Shown here in pieces: positions 9,145 to 17,314 of a stretch of DNA of 51,346 nucleotides. The first letter of the stretch is position 1, and the number at the start of each line of letters is the position of its first letter. The notes beneath the pieces were generated by a model. That model was not told where the DNA came from. It was given only the letters and a program-made list of their open reading frames with translations, and searched no databases. The translations under genes and the position numbers were made by a program. Source of the stretch: an uncultured Bacilli bacterium (GTDB taxonomy: Bacteria > Bacillota_I > Bacilli_A > RF39 > UBA660); NCBI GenBank assembly GCA_934167885.1, contig CAKPMB010000010.1:1-51346 (forward strand), given 5' to 3'.

Positions 9145-9167
9145 TTAATAGTAATGATTACTATTAA
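9145..9167 (-). promoter_or_regulatory. PerR/Fur-box operator (perfect 11-1-11 inverted repeat)
   Basis: TTAATAGTAAT, a central G at 9156, then ATTACTATTAA form a perfect palindrome of 23 bases. Its core TAGTAATGATTACTA is a 7-1-7 Per/Fur box. It lies directly downstream of the -10 box and ends 9 bases before the perR-like start, so a bound repressor would block initiation: negative autoregulation. Confidence 0.85.
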
Positions 9168-9196
9168 AATATAACATACTAACATAAAAATGTCCA
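9168..9196 (-). promoter_or_regulatory. Promoter of perR-rbr
   Basis: Minus strand: TGGACA (9196-9191), 17 bases, TATATT (9173-9168). The operator at 9145-9167 immediately follows. Confidence 0.75.
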
Positions 9197-9215
9197 TACT
9201 TTTTGATACTTTTTA

Positions 9216-10298
9216 TCATTTAGTGTATTTAGAAATATTCAAAATAATACCAATACTTATCATACTAACTAAAAGGGAACTACCACCATATGAAAGAAAT
9301 GGTAAGGTTACTCCAGTTACGGGAACTAGTCCTATAACAACAGATAAATTTAAAATAGTTTGAACAATTAACTGAAAAATTAAACCAAATGATAAATACT
9401 TAGCGAAAGAATCTTCTACTTTAAGCGACACTCTAATTGAACGATACATAATAAACATAAAAAAGCCAGTAACAATAATAACACCCATGATACCAAACTC
9501 TTCGGAAATTATACTGAAAATAAAGTCTGTTTGAGGTTCCGGTAAATAGAAATGTTTCTGTCGACTTTTTAGAAAGCCTGTTCCTAAAAGACCACCTGGA
9601 CCAATAGCATAAAGACTTTGAATAATTTGAAAACCCGTTCCCAAAGGATCTTTCCAAGGATTTAAAAACGAAGTTATCCGATCCATTCGATAAGGCGCAA
9701 TAATAATTAACAAAGCAATACCAATTATTCCTAAAATACCAAGGATTATAAAAAACTTCATATTAACCCCAGCGATAAATAAAATAGCAATAATACTTAC
9801 AACAATTATCATGCCACTACCAAAATCAGGTTCTAACATAATTAGACCAAAAAAGAGCATTAGAATTACTAATACCGGAATAACACCTTTTTTATAATCT
9901 TTAATAAATTTATTACTTTTTGATAAATATTTACTAGTCCAAATAATTAAACTCATTTTAGCAAGTTCACTTGGTTGCACACCAAAACTAGCAATACCAA
10001 ACCATGATCTACTACCATTACGCACAACACCTATACCAGGAATTAAAACTAAAATAAGCAAAACAAACGATATAATTAACAAATGGTTAGCATATTTATA
10101 ATAAGTGTTATAATCAATTTTTGATAGTAAAATCATAAGAAAAAAGCCAATAAAAGCAAATAATCCTTGGTTAATAACATAATTGTATGGATTATTAAAT
10201 TTATATTCAGCCCATACATAACTTGCTGAATAAATCATAACAATACCAAATAAAATAAGAATAATGACGGATAAAAATAAATACTTATCAAATTTCAT
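9216..10298 (-). CDS. ftsW: SEDS-family peptidoglycan glycosyltransferase FtsW
   Basis: Polytopic SEDS glycosyltransferase that polymerises lipid II with a class B PBP at the septum. About ten membrane segments are visible, with the family motifs LEPDFGSGM, LPEPQTDFIFSIISEEFG and PVTGVTLPFLSYGGSS. I prefer FtsW over RodA because of the IYSASYVWA start, the LPEPQTDFIF loop and the neighbours (mraY, PASTA PBP). The start at 10298 lies behind GGGTGA; an in-frame GTG at 10307 is possible but less likely. It follows plsC after a hairpin and T run, so it may need its own weak promoter, which I do not see. Confidence 0.93.
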   Translation of the reverse strand: MKFDKYLFLSVIILILFGIVMIYSASYVWAEYKFNNPYNYVINQGLFAFIGFFLMILLSKIDYNTYYKYANHLLIISFVLLILVLIPGIGVVRNGSRSWFGIASFGVQPSELAKMSLIIWTSKYLSKSNKFIKDYKKGVIPVLVILMLFFGLIMLEPDFGSGMIIVVSIIAILFIAGVNMKFFIILGILGIIGIALLIIIAPYRMDRITSFLNPWKDPLGTGFQIIQSLYAIGPGGLLGTGFLKSRQKHFYLPEPQTDFIFSIISEEFGIMGVIIVTGFFMFIMYRSIRVSLKVEDSFAKYLSFGLIFQLIVQTILNLSVVIGLVPVTGVTLPFLSYGGSSLLVSMISIGIILNISKYTK

Positions 10299-10319
10299 AC
10301 ATTTCACCCATTAATTTTA

Positions 10320-10366
10320 TGAAAAAAAAGAAGTAAGTATACCCTTACCCTTTTAAAATTAACTTC
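10320..10366 (-). terminator. Probable terminator after plsC
   Basis: Minus strand: GTAAGGGTATACTTAC can form a short hairpin (GTAAG/CTTAC), possibly inside a longer AAGAAGT/ACTTCTT pairing that includes the plsC 3' end. It is followed by TTCTTTTTTTTC. Stem strength is modest. Confidence 0.5.
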
Positions 10367-10920
10367 TTAACACGATCTTCTGTTTCGTTTAACAATTCTT
10401 GTGCTCCATAATCTTTGGTATTAATTCGCTTACCAACATGTAAATGTAAATTACTTCCAAATAATTTATAATCTCCTGTAATAGCAAAAGGTATAATATC
10501 ACTTTTACTTCGCTTAGCAAGAACAACGGTTCCTAATTTAAATGGCAATATAATATCATCCGTTCTATTACGTGTTCCTTCTGGAAATATACCAATACAA
10601 CCATCTTGATTTAGAATATCAATTGATTCTTTTAAAGTGGCAAAATCTTTGCCATCTCTATCAACAGGAATACAACCAAATCCTTTAAATATAGCCTTCA
10701 TTGGTCCTTTAAAAACATCCTTTTTAGCAAGAAAGTATATTTGTCTATCAGTTGCCATTGATACTAAAACAGCATCTAATAAATGAATATGATTACCCGC
10801 AAGAATTATTTTTTCCTCATGTGGTATCTCTTCATCAATGGTTATTGTAGGACGATATAATAATTTCATTAAGCCATGGGCAGCTGGTCGCAATGATGTA
10901 TATAACTTTTTATCTTTCAC
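10345..10920 (-). CDS. plsC: 1-acyl-sn-glycerol-3-phosphate acyltransferase (PlsC family)
   Basis: Adds the second acyl chain to lysophosphatidic acid to give phosphatidic acid, the CdsA substrate. It has the four acyltransferase blocks: NHIHLLD (the HX4D motif), FGCIPVDRDGKD, FPEGTRNR and a final IIPFAITG block. At 191 residues it is typical of the short Firmicute PlsC proteins. The start is a GTG at 10920 with AAAAAGGTGA upstream. It sits between mraY and ftsW and has its own promoter at 10940-10967. Confidence 0.93.
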   Translation of the reverse strand: MKDKKLYTSLRPAAHGLMKLLYRPTITIDEEIPHEEKIILAGNHIHLLDAVLVSMATDRQIYFLAKKDVFKGPMKAIFKGFGCIPVDRDGKDFATLKESIDILNQDGCIGIFPEGTRNRTDDIILPFKLGTVVLAKRSKSDIIPFAITGDYKLFGSNLHLHVGKRINTKDYGAQELLNETEDRVKKLILKG

Positions 10921-10939
10921 TTAAAATCACCTTTTTAAT

Positions 10940-10967
10940 ATTTTACTAGAAAAATAAAGATTGTCAA
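10940..10967 (-). promoter_or_regulatory. Promoter of plsC
   Basis: Minus strand: TTGACA (10967-10962), 16 bases, TAAAAT (10945-10940). It begins right after the T run that follows mraY. Confidence 0.65.
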
Positions 10968-10994
10968 TAAAAAAAGGAGTTAAATCCATACTCC
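10968..10994 (-). terminator. Terminator after mraY (overlaps its last codons)
   Basis: Minus strand: GGAGT (10994-10990), 9-base loop, ACTCC (10980-10976), then seven T. The loop and upstream arm cover the end and stop codon of mraY, an economical arrangement also seen elsewhere in the window. Confidence 0.6.
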
Positions 10995-11960
10995 AAATAT
11001 AATTCCGGCCATCGCCAAAACAAAACCAATAACCCAGAAAAAACGCACTATTTCAATTTCAGGCCAACCTAACTTTTCAAAATGGTGATGAATAGGTGTC
11101 ATTAAAAATAAACGCTTCTTAAAGGTTTTAACCCAAAATACTTGTAAAATAACACTCAAAGTTTCAAATACAAAGACAAAAGCTACTATAAGTAAAGTTA
11201 TTTCACGGTGAGTAATAATGGCAATGGTTCCCATTACAGCTCCTAAAGCAAGCGAACCAGTATCGCCCATAAATACTTTAGCAGGATAGCCATTATATAT
11301 CAAAAAGCCCATCAAAGCTCCGGTTAATACAAGCGTAAATATTCCCATATCAGTATAACCAACCATTAAAGAAATTAAGCTAAAGGCAATAAATGCTATC
11401 GCCGATAAACCAGCCGCTAAGCCATCAAGACCATCCGTTAAATTAACAGCATTACTACTTCCCACAAGGATAAATAAAATAAATAAGCCATACAACCACT
11501 TCATCTCAATATGAATACCTAAAGTAGATACAATAAGTGATGTTTGTCCACCAGCTTTAATATAAAGATAAAAGAAGACTAAGGCAACCACTAGTTGCAA
11601 CAATAATTTCTGAACTATCGTTAAGCCTTCATTTTTGCCACGTTTAATACTCAAATAATCATCTAAAAAACCAATTATTGAATAACTAACAAAGACAAAA
11701 AAGACAATTTTTAAATCATACGTAAAATCTATTTTATTAGTAAGTAGTAAAAATGTAATAACAATAATAGTTGCAAGAATGAATATTAAACCACCCATTG
11801 TTGGCGTCCCCGCCTTTTTTTGGTGACGCATACCAACATATTGACTAACATTTTGACCAATACCTAATCTTTTTAAAAGAGGAACCATAATTAAGCCTAA
11901 AATTGCACTAGTTATAAAGCCTAACATAATTGCTAAAACTACTTTTGTTAATAAATACAT
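10980..11960 (-). CDS. mraY: Phospho-N-acetylmuramoyl-pentapeptide-transferase
   Basis: Transfers phospho-MurNAc-pentapeptide to undecaprenyl phosphate, making lipid I. Ten or so membrane helices with the diagnostic motifs: KKAGTPTMGG near the N-terminus, FLDDYL, NLTDGLDGLA, FMGDTGSLALG and TPIHHHFE. Length 326 is typical. Ribosome site GGAGGGAAAAAG precedes the ATG. It is separated from other division genes by the HAD trio upstream, so the classical dcw cluster has been broken. Confidence 0.97.
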   Translation of the reverse strand: MYLLTKVVLAIMLGFITSAILGLIMVPLLKRLGIGQNVSQYVGMRHQKKAGTPTMGGLIFILATIIVITFLLLTNKIDFTYDLKIVFFVFVSYSIIGFLDDYLSIKRGKNEGLTIVQKLLLQLVVALVFFYLYIKAGGQTSLIVSTLGIHIEMKWLYGLFILFILVGSSNAVNLTDGLDGLAAGLSAIAFIAFSLISLMVGYTDMGIFTLVLTGALMGFLIYNGYPAKVFMGDTGSLALGAVMGTIAIITHREITLLIVAFVFVFETLSVILQVFWVKTFKKRLFLMTPIHHHFEKLGWPEIEIVRFFWVIGFVLAMAGIIFGVWI

Positions 11961-12043
11961 CTTTTTCCCTCCTACATAAGTATACTATATTTACAGTTTA
12001 TTATTAATATTTATTGATTTCAATTGACAATGTTTTTACAAAA

Positions 12044-12065
12044 AAAAGTTTATAAATATATAAAC
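12044..12065 (-). terminator. Terminator after the HAD trio
   Basis: Minus strand: AAGTTTATA...TATAAACTT forms a 9-bp stem with a short loop, followed by eight T. It lies 12 bases beyond the stop of the 12078 gene and isolates the HAD operon from mraY. Confidence 0.75.
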
Positions 12066-12077
12066 TTATAACCACTT

Positions 12078-12797
12078 TTAACGCTTACGGCCTTCATTTC
12101 CATCTGTTAAATGTAAATCTTGTTCCCTTGCTATAACATCAAATGGATTTAAATTACCAATTTCATAAATATTTTCAGCCATGCCATGTGGATTGAATTT
12201 TATAAATCTTCCACCATTTTCTTTCCAATCTTTTCCATTAGTAGCACTATCATCAATTAATACATAATCATGTATATCATTTTGATTTAAATATACTTTA
12301 ACGTAATTGGCCTTACTAGTCCGCATACGAACTTTATTCTTCTCATATTTTTCAACATGAAAAGGAACAGGAATAAAAGTAACATGTGGACAATATTTAT
12401 CTAAAAACTTTATTTTAGCATCAACTTCACGTGAAATATTACAATGTGAAACAATATAAACTTTACTATATTCACCACATAAACATAAATAATTAATATA
12501 CTCAACAGCATTAGGATATGTATTTTCAATACTAATTATTTCATCATAGTTAATAATACCTTGATATTCTTTATCTACTTCTTCTAGGAATCTATCCTTC
12601 ATATCAAAATGTTTATTAACAATTTCTTTTTCACCATCTTCATCAATAAAACCTTTACGAGCTTCATGTAAAGCCTCTTTTAAGCCTTTTTCCGAAGCTA
12701 GAGGAGCATTTTTTTCAATTATAGGTTCAACAAAATCCCTCGTTCGCATTATAACATCATCAAAATCCAAACATAAAACTCGTTTTCGATTATTCAT
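12078..12797 (-). CDS. HAD-like phosphatase, 5'(3')-deoxyribonucleotidase (NT5C)-like, paralog 1
   Basis: 239-residue HAD-fold protein: nucleophile motif LDFDD (Asp11, general acid Asp13), motif II-like IVSHCN, and motif IV LIDDSATNGKDW, the layout of NT5C-type deoxynucleotidases that dephosphorylate dNMPs. A distinctive RMRTSKANYVK stretch, shared by all three paralogs, precedes motif IV and probably serves as the motif III lysine region. It is the last of three tandem paralogs (gaps of 8 and 12 bases). Ribosome site AGGAGGAATA. The nucleotidase assignment is tentative; a HAD phosphatase is firm. Confidence 0.75.
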   Translation of the reverse strand: MNNRKRVLCLDFDDVIMRTRDFVEPIIEKNAPLASEKGLKEALHEARKGFIDEDGEKEIVNKHFDMKDRFLEEVDKEYQGIINYDEIISIENTYPNAVEYINYLCLCGEYSKVYIVSHCNISREVDAKIKFLDKYCPHVTFIPVPFHVEKYEKNKVRMRTSKANYVKVYLNQNDIHDYVLIDDSATNGKDWKENGGRFIKFNPHGMAENIYEIGNLNPFDVIAREQDLHLTDGNEGRKR

Positions 12798-12805
12798 TAT
12801 TCCTC

Positions 12806-13438
12806 CTACTTGCTCTTCTTTAATTCTTGGTTCTTATCTTCAAAAGAATGAATTTCCATAGCTACGCCTGATTGTTCTTGCCATTCTCTACATGCTGTAA
12901 TACTTTTATCAAACAAATAACATCCATTCAAATTTTCTTTTGCTAAAAGTTTTCTAATATACAAAGCTTTATTTGTTCTTTGTCTAATAATATTAGGATT
13001 ATAATCTCTACTATAATATTTAATACCAATTATTTGAATATCGCTACCAAAGTATTTTTCACAAAAGTTTCGTTTAACATCGTATTCTTCTTTAGTATTG
13101 TAATAAAATATTATATATACATGTGCTACCTTAACAAATGTTTTAATAGAAGATGCAAAATTAATATCAATATTTGAAGTATTATATACTTTCTCATAAT
13201 CAATAGCATTAGGATGATGGGGATCTAAATTTTCTAATAATAAATCCTTAGCATTATAATGCATTCTAGATAAGTTACGATAATCATCTTCTGAAATATC
13301 ACCATCATAATACAATGTATTAGTTTTATCTAAATACTCACTACTTGCTACATAATTAGCTTCTTTTATCATACGTTCAGTTTCTTGACGTGCATCACTA
13401 TTAAAAATTGATTCTAAATCTACAAATATATTTTCCAT
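12806..13438 (-). CDS. Degenerate HAD-like paralog 2 (probable pseudoenzyme)
   Basis: 210 residues, clearly related to its neighbours by order of elements and by the RQRTNKALYI block, but with altered catalytic positions: the nucleophile motif reads VDLES (Asp7, then Glu9 where the acid Asp is expected), motif II has become IIFYYNT, and motif IV is LFDKSITACREW with a single Asp. It may be an inactive partner or regulator of paralogs 1 and 3. The frame is intact with a start at 13438 in a tight operon, so it appears to be maintained and not a decaying pseudogene. No independent function can be named. Confidence 0.7.
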   Translation of the reverse strand: MENIFVDLESIFNSDARQETERMIKEANYVASSEYLDKTNTLYYDGDISEDDYRNLSRMHYNAKDLLLENLDPHHPNAIDYEKVYNTSNIDINFASSIKTFVKVAHVYIIFYYNTKEEYDVKRNFCEKYFGSDIQIIGIKYYSRDYNPNIIRQRTNKALYIRKLLAKENLNGCYLFDKSITACREWQEQSGVAMEIHSFEDKNQELKKSK

Positions 13439-13450
13439 TCATTCACCACT

Positions 13451-14371
13451 CTATTTCTTTAAAACTTTACTACTTCCTTTAGTTAAGTTTATTGCCATTG
13501 CAATTTCACTAGCACTCATTACCGTAATTCTTGGATAATCTCTTTGGTGATAATCATTGTATCCTTGAAGGCGTTCATCAACACTCAAAGGACGATATAA
13601 AATAGCAATACCTCCATGTCGTTTCCATTCATCTAAGTTTTCAATAGAATCATCAACTAAAATACAATTAGATAAATCATTAACATTTAATACTTGCATA
13701 ACATACAACGCTTTAGAACTTCTTTCTCTCCTAACATTAGGTGTATATTTATCAAGATGGAATCGAAGTCCAAAAAAAGGCAAACATATACCACTTTCTA
13801 AAACAAATTTTTTCTTAGCAATTTCTTCACGACCACCATTATGATGCGATAATATTCCAATAAAAGAATATCGATTATCATTTTTCAAATCATTTATCAT
13901 CGGTAAAACACCATCAATTAAATGATCTGATTGATAAATAAAACTATAATCAATGTCGCCTACTTCTTTTTTATTATCACACTCTAGAAAATTGTCACGT
14001 TCTTCAAGGAACATTTCACGTTTCCACTTAGTATTATTTATAACGTTTTCGACCTTTTTCAATGGTTCAACATACCAGTGATTATTTCTAACTTGATCAA
14101 GTGATATTGGCGAAGAAGATGACGACGTTTTAAAAATATCGTTACTTCCAATGTGATTAATTCCATATAATACTGGACGTTGTGATAATGCTTGTGCTCT
14201 TGCAATCTCACGAGCATTAATATCATAAATAGCTTCATGACCAGCAATAACTTGTTCTAAATAACTTAATGTATCTGTCTTATATGGCGTATTATTGTTA
14301 ACAGCCTCTTGAATATATTTGGCAGACTCTACTAAACAGTCATCCATATCCAAGAATAATTTATATTCCAT
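13451..14371 (-). CDS. HAD-like phosphatase, NT5C-like, paralog 3 (with insertion)
   Basis: About 306 residues. It has LFLDMDDCL (Asp8/Asp10), ILSHHNGG as motif II and ILVDDSIENLDEW as motif IV, with RRERSSKALYV between. It is longer than paralog 1 because of a cap-region insertion (about 35-150). I start at 14371 behind GGAGGGTTT; the frame is open to 14422 but that stretch is the promoter leader. It is the first gene of the trio operon and keeps intact catalytic residues. Substrate unknown. Confidence 0.72.
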   Translation of the reverse strand: MEYKLFLDMDDCLVESAKYIQEAVNNNTPYKTDTLSYLEQVIAGHEAIYDINAREIARAQALSQRPVLYGINHIGSNDIFKTSSSSSPISLDQVRNNHWYVEPLKKVENVINNTKWKREMFLEERDNFLECDNKKEVGDIDYSFIYQSDHLIDGVLPMINDLKNDNRYSFIGILSHHNGGREEIAKKKFVLESGICLPFFGLRFHLDKYTPNVRRERSSKALYVMQVLNVNDLSNCILVDDSIENLDEWKRHGGIAILYRPLSVDERLQGYNDYHQRDYPRITVMSASEIAMAINLTKGSSKVLKK

Positions 14372-14412
14372 AAACCCTCCATATGAAGAAACAACCCCTT
14401 CATCGTGTATCA

Positions 14413-14442
14413 ATATTATCATATAAACCGCCTATTTGTCAA
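14413..14442 (-). promoter_or_regulatory. Promoter of the HAD trio operon
   Basis: Minus strand: TTGACA (14442-14437), 18 bases, TAATAT (14418-14413) with an upstream TG (extended -10). It overlaps the divergent promoter of the 14480 gene. Confidence 0.7.
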
Positions 14443-14464
14443 ACAACAATAAATATGATAAAGT
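14436..14464 (+). promoter_or_regulatory. Promoter of the Cof-type phosphatase gene
   Basis: TTGTCA (14436-14441), 17 bases, TAAAGT (14459-14464) preceded by TG. Its -35 box uses the complement of the bases that form the divergent -35 box, so the two promoters should compete for polymerase. Confidence 0.5.
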
Positions 14465-14479
14465 AAAAATGGTGATAAA

Positions 14480-15205
14480 ATGAAAATGTTTGTAACAGAC
14501 TATGATGGAACTTTATTTACTAATAATAAAGCTTTAAAACTTAATAAAAAGAAAATAAAAAAATTACATAAATTAAACGTTATTATAACAATATCAACTG
14601 GTAGAAGCTATACTTCAATTAAAGAACAATTAACTAAATATAATATATACTATGATTATATTAATTGTTCAGATGGTTCTTTTATCTTTAATAATAAGGA
14701 TGAATTAATTAATTTTTATAAAATGAATAAAGACATTGCTAATGATGTTTTAACTTTTGCTAATAGCATAAATCATAAAGAAATTCAAATATGTTATCCA
14801 CGAGAATATAGTGATGTTTTAAAAAATGACTTAGATATTGCCGGAATTAATGTTGTTATTGAAAGTTTAAAGATGACGGATGATATTAAAAATAAATTCT
14901 ATCAATTAAAAGAAAAACATAATGATTATAACTTTCTTTACTATGACCATGGTGATTATATCTATTTATGTATTAAGGCTAAAAATGTAAGTAAAGCCTT
15001 GTCTCTTCAATATATGCAAAATTATTTAAACATCAATTCGAAAGATATTTTTGTTATTGGGGATTCTAATAATGATATAGAAATGATTCGCGAATATAAT
15101 GGTGTTTCAATTATAAGTGATAATTTGGATGTCTTAGCAGTATCTTCTAGACAATATCATCAAGTCTATGAGTATATTGATGATATTATAGGGAAAATAT
15201 CATAA
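14480..15205 (+). CDS. Cof-type HAD family phosphatase
   Basis: 241-residue HAD IIB (Cof/YbjI-type) phosphatase: DYDGTLF at the N-terminus (nucleophile Asp7, acid Asp9), motif II ISTGRS, and motif IV IGDSNNDIEM near the C-terminus. Family members hydrolyse sugar phosphates, pyridoxal phosphate or flavin nucleotides; the substrate cannot be decided here. It is one of few plus-strand genes and converges on the PBP gene with only two bases between stops. Ribosome site GGTGATAAA. Confidence 0.9.
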   Translation: MKMFVTDYDGTLFTNNKALKLNKKKIKKLHKLNVIITISTGRSYTSIKEQLTKYNIYYDYINCSDGSFIFNNKDELINFYKMNKDIANDVLTFANSINHKEIQICYPREYSDVLKNDLDIAGINVVIESLKMTDDIKNKFYQLKEKHNDYNFLYYDHGDYIYLCIKAKNVSKALSLQYMQNYLNINSKDIFVIGDSNNDIEMIREYNGVSIISDNLDVLAVSSRQYHQVYEYIDDIIGKIS

Positions 15206-15207
15206 AA

Positions 15208-17118
15208 TTATTTATTTCCAAGCATCAATCTGACAGTGCTTCCCACTTCTAAACGAGTGTTGGCACTTGGACTTTGATCAATGACAATATCACCATAGCC
15301 TGAATATTCTACATTGTAGTAATATAAACTTTTTTTAGCACTTTTTAAATCCATCCCGATAACATTAGGTATCTCATAATATACTGGATCATCCCAATGT
15401 TTAACTTTTTCAATACCGCCTTCTTGGCGTTTTATTTTTAGCGTTCTTATTATATCTAAAAGCATACGCCTTGCAACGGGAGCGGTTGTATAACTCGATA
15501 AAAGAGCTGTTTTTTTGGGATTATCAATAGCAACATATAATACAGCCTTAGGATCATTAGCAGGAACTACAGCCATAAAACTCATAATATAGTTATTAAC
15601 TAAGTATCGACCATCTTTGACTTTTTGGGCTGTTCCAGTTTTGCCACCAATGCGATATCCATCGATGAAGGCATAATGACCACCACCGCGCGCAACAACA
15701 CTTTCTAGAGAATAACGCATAATCTCGCTTGTTTCTTTGCTTATTGTCTTACCGACTACTTTGGGGCTATTACTTATAATGACTGAATCAGCAATTGGTT
15801 CTGATACATTTTTAACGATATAAGGTTCATACAATGTGCCATTGTTAACAACGCTTGAAACCGCTGTGACTTGTTGAATAGGAGTAACACTTATGCCCTG
15901 CCCAAAAGCTGAGGTCGCTAATTCTAGATCTCCTACTTTATCAAGTGGAAAAATAATACCACTACTCTCACCATTTAAATCAACATTAGTTTTTTTACCA
16001 AAACCAAACAATTTAAAATAAGAAAATAATCTATCTTTGCCAAGTAATTGACCAAGTTTAACAAAACCAGGATTACAAGAGTTTTCTAATACTTGCAAAT
16101 AAGTTTGTTGACCATGACCAGATGATTTCCAACATCCTATTCTGGTTCCATTAACTTTAACACTACCTTTATCATAAAAAGTATCATTAAAGATATCAAT
16201 TACTTTTTCTTCTACTGCAGCACTCATTGTTATTATTTTAAAAGTGCTTCCAGGTTCATATGTCATCCATATTGGTAGATTTCTATTTATAACTTCTTGT
16301 GAGAATTTTTGATAATTGTTTGAGTCAAATGTAGGTCTACTGGCCATAGCAAGAATTTCCCCAGAATTTGGATCCATAACAATGGCTAAGCTATTATCTG
16401 GAATCAAAGTGCTTTCAACATTACTCAATTCTCTTTCTAGAGACTGTTGAATATTTATATCAATTGTCAAGTAAACATTCATACCTTTAGCACTTTCTAA
16501 GTATATTTCCGAAAGACTTAGTTTATTACCTTTAGCATCACTAAAATATTTTATCGCGCCATCTTCACCTTTTAGGTAATCATCATATTCAAGTTCTATG
16601 CCACTTAACCCTTGATTATCAATACCTACATAACCTAAAACATGTGATAAAAGACTACCATATGGATAATATCTTTTGGATTCCTTAACTAAATAAACCC
16701 CTTCAAAATCATAACTTTCAATTTCATCGGCAATAGAATATGCAAGACCACGCCCCTCAGGATGAACTCTTTCAATAGATGTTTTCTTTTTAACGTGTTT
16801 GTCCATAGATTCTTTGCTAACATTCAAAATCTTAGCTAAAGTTTCACTTACTTTATCAGGATCTTTTATTTGATTAGGAATTAAAACTAAACTAGTTGTT
16901 GTTACATTATCTGCTAACACTACACCATTTCGATCAAGAATTAATCCTCTGTCTCCTTGAATTGGTAAATCTCTACTCCACAAATCATTAGCAAGGGTTG
17001 ATAATTTTTTATAATCAATTAATTCTATATACATAACTTTAAAAATTATAACAACAAAAAAAGCCATAAAGCATACTAAAATTAAACGAATTTTGATATC
17101 TATTTTGTTAAAAAACAT
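15208..17118 (-). CDS. Class B penicillin-binding protein (FtsI/Pbp2B/SpoVD-type) with a PASTA domain
   Basis: Transpeptidase that cross-links peptidoglycan at the septum, working with FtsW. One N-terminal membrane anchor (about 10-30), a dimerisation domain (about 50-210), then the transpeptidase with SxxK at Ser291 (GSTFK), SxN at Ser347 (SCN) and KTG at 493-495. One PASTA domain follows (about 575-636, IPNVIGMDLKSAKKSL onward). Length 636 fits Pbp2B/SpoVD. It should be the head of a division cluster with mraY and ftsW but is separated from them by five genes. Start 17118 behind GGTGATAATGG. Confidence 0.93.
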   Translation of the reverse strand: MFFNKIDIKIRLILVCFMAFFVVIIFKVMYIELIDYKKLSTLANDLWSRDLPIQGDRGLILDRNGVVLADNVTTTSLVLIPNQIKDPDKVSETLAKILNVSKESMDKHVKKKTSIERVHPEGRGLAYSIADEIESYDFEGVYLVKESKRYYPYGSLLSHVLGYVGIDNQGLSGIELEYDDYLKGEDGAIKYFSDAKGNKLSLSEIYLESAKGMNVYLTIDINIQQSLERELSNVESTLIPDNSLAIVMDPNSGEILAMASRPTFDSNNYQKFSQEVINRNLPIWMTYEPGSTFKIITMSAAVEEKVIDIFNDTFYDKGSVKVNGTRIGCWKSSGHGQQTYLQVLENSCNPGFVKLGQLLGKDRLFSYFKLFGFGKKTNVDLNGESSGIIFPLDKVGDLELATSAFGQGISVTPIQQVTAVSSVVNNGTLYEPYIVKNVSEPIADSVIISNSPKVVGKTISKETSEIMRYSLESVVARGGGHYAFIDGYRIGGKTGTAQKVKDGRYLVNNYIMSFMAVVPANDPKAVLYVAIDNPKKTALLSSYTTAPVARRMLLDIIRTLKIKRQEGGIEKVKHWDDPVYYEIPNVIGMDLKSAKKSLYYYNVEYSGYGDIVIDQSPSANTRLEVGSTVRLMLGNK

Positions 17119-17254
17119 CCATTATCACCAATTAATTATATGATGATAAAAATAAATTTTAACACAAAAATATATACAAGCTTATTCAATATTATTGTAA
17201 AAATATTTAAATACATAAATACAATTAAAGCCAAAATATACAATTTAAATTATA

Positions 17255-17290
17255 AAATTCCACTTAAGTATAAAACAAAAAGTGGAATTT
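17255..17290. terminator. Hairpin after abiEii, possibly bidirectional
   Basis: AAATTCCACTT (17255-17265) and AAGTGGAATTT (17280-17290) are perfect inverted repeats of 11 bases with a 14-base loop. It lies 24 bases beyond the abiEii stop. On the minus strand an AT-rich tail follows; on the plus strand a run of T follows after a few bases. The rest of 17119-17314 is AT-rich DNA holding the PBP upstream region; I see no gene in it. Confidence 0.65.
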
Positions 17291-17314
17291 CATTAATTTT
17301 TTTTTAGTTTAATG

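Noticed and set aside
17119..17254. AT-rich gap as a possible replication or attachment site
   Set aside because: No DnaA boxes, direct repeats or integrase gene are visible; it is explained as the PBP upstream region and a terminator flank.
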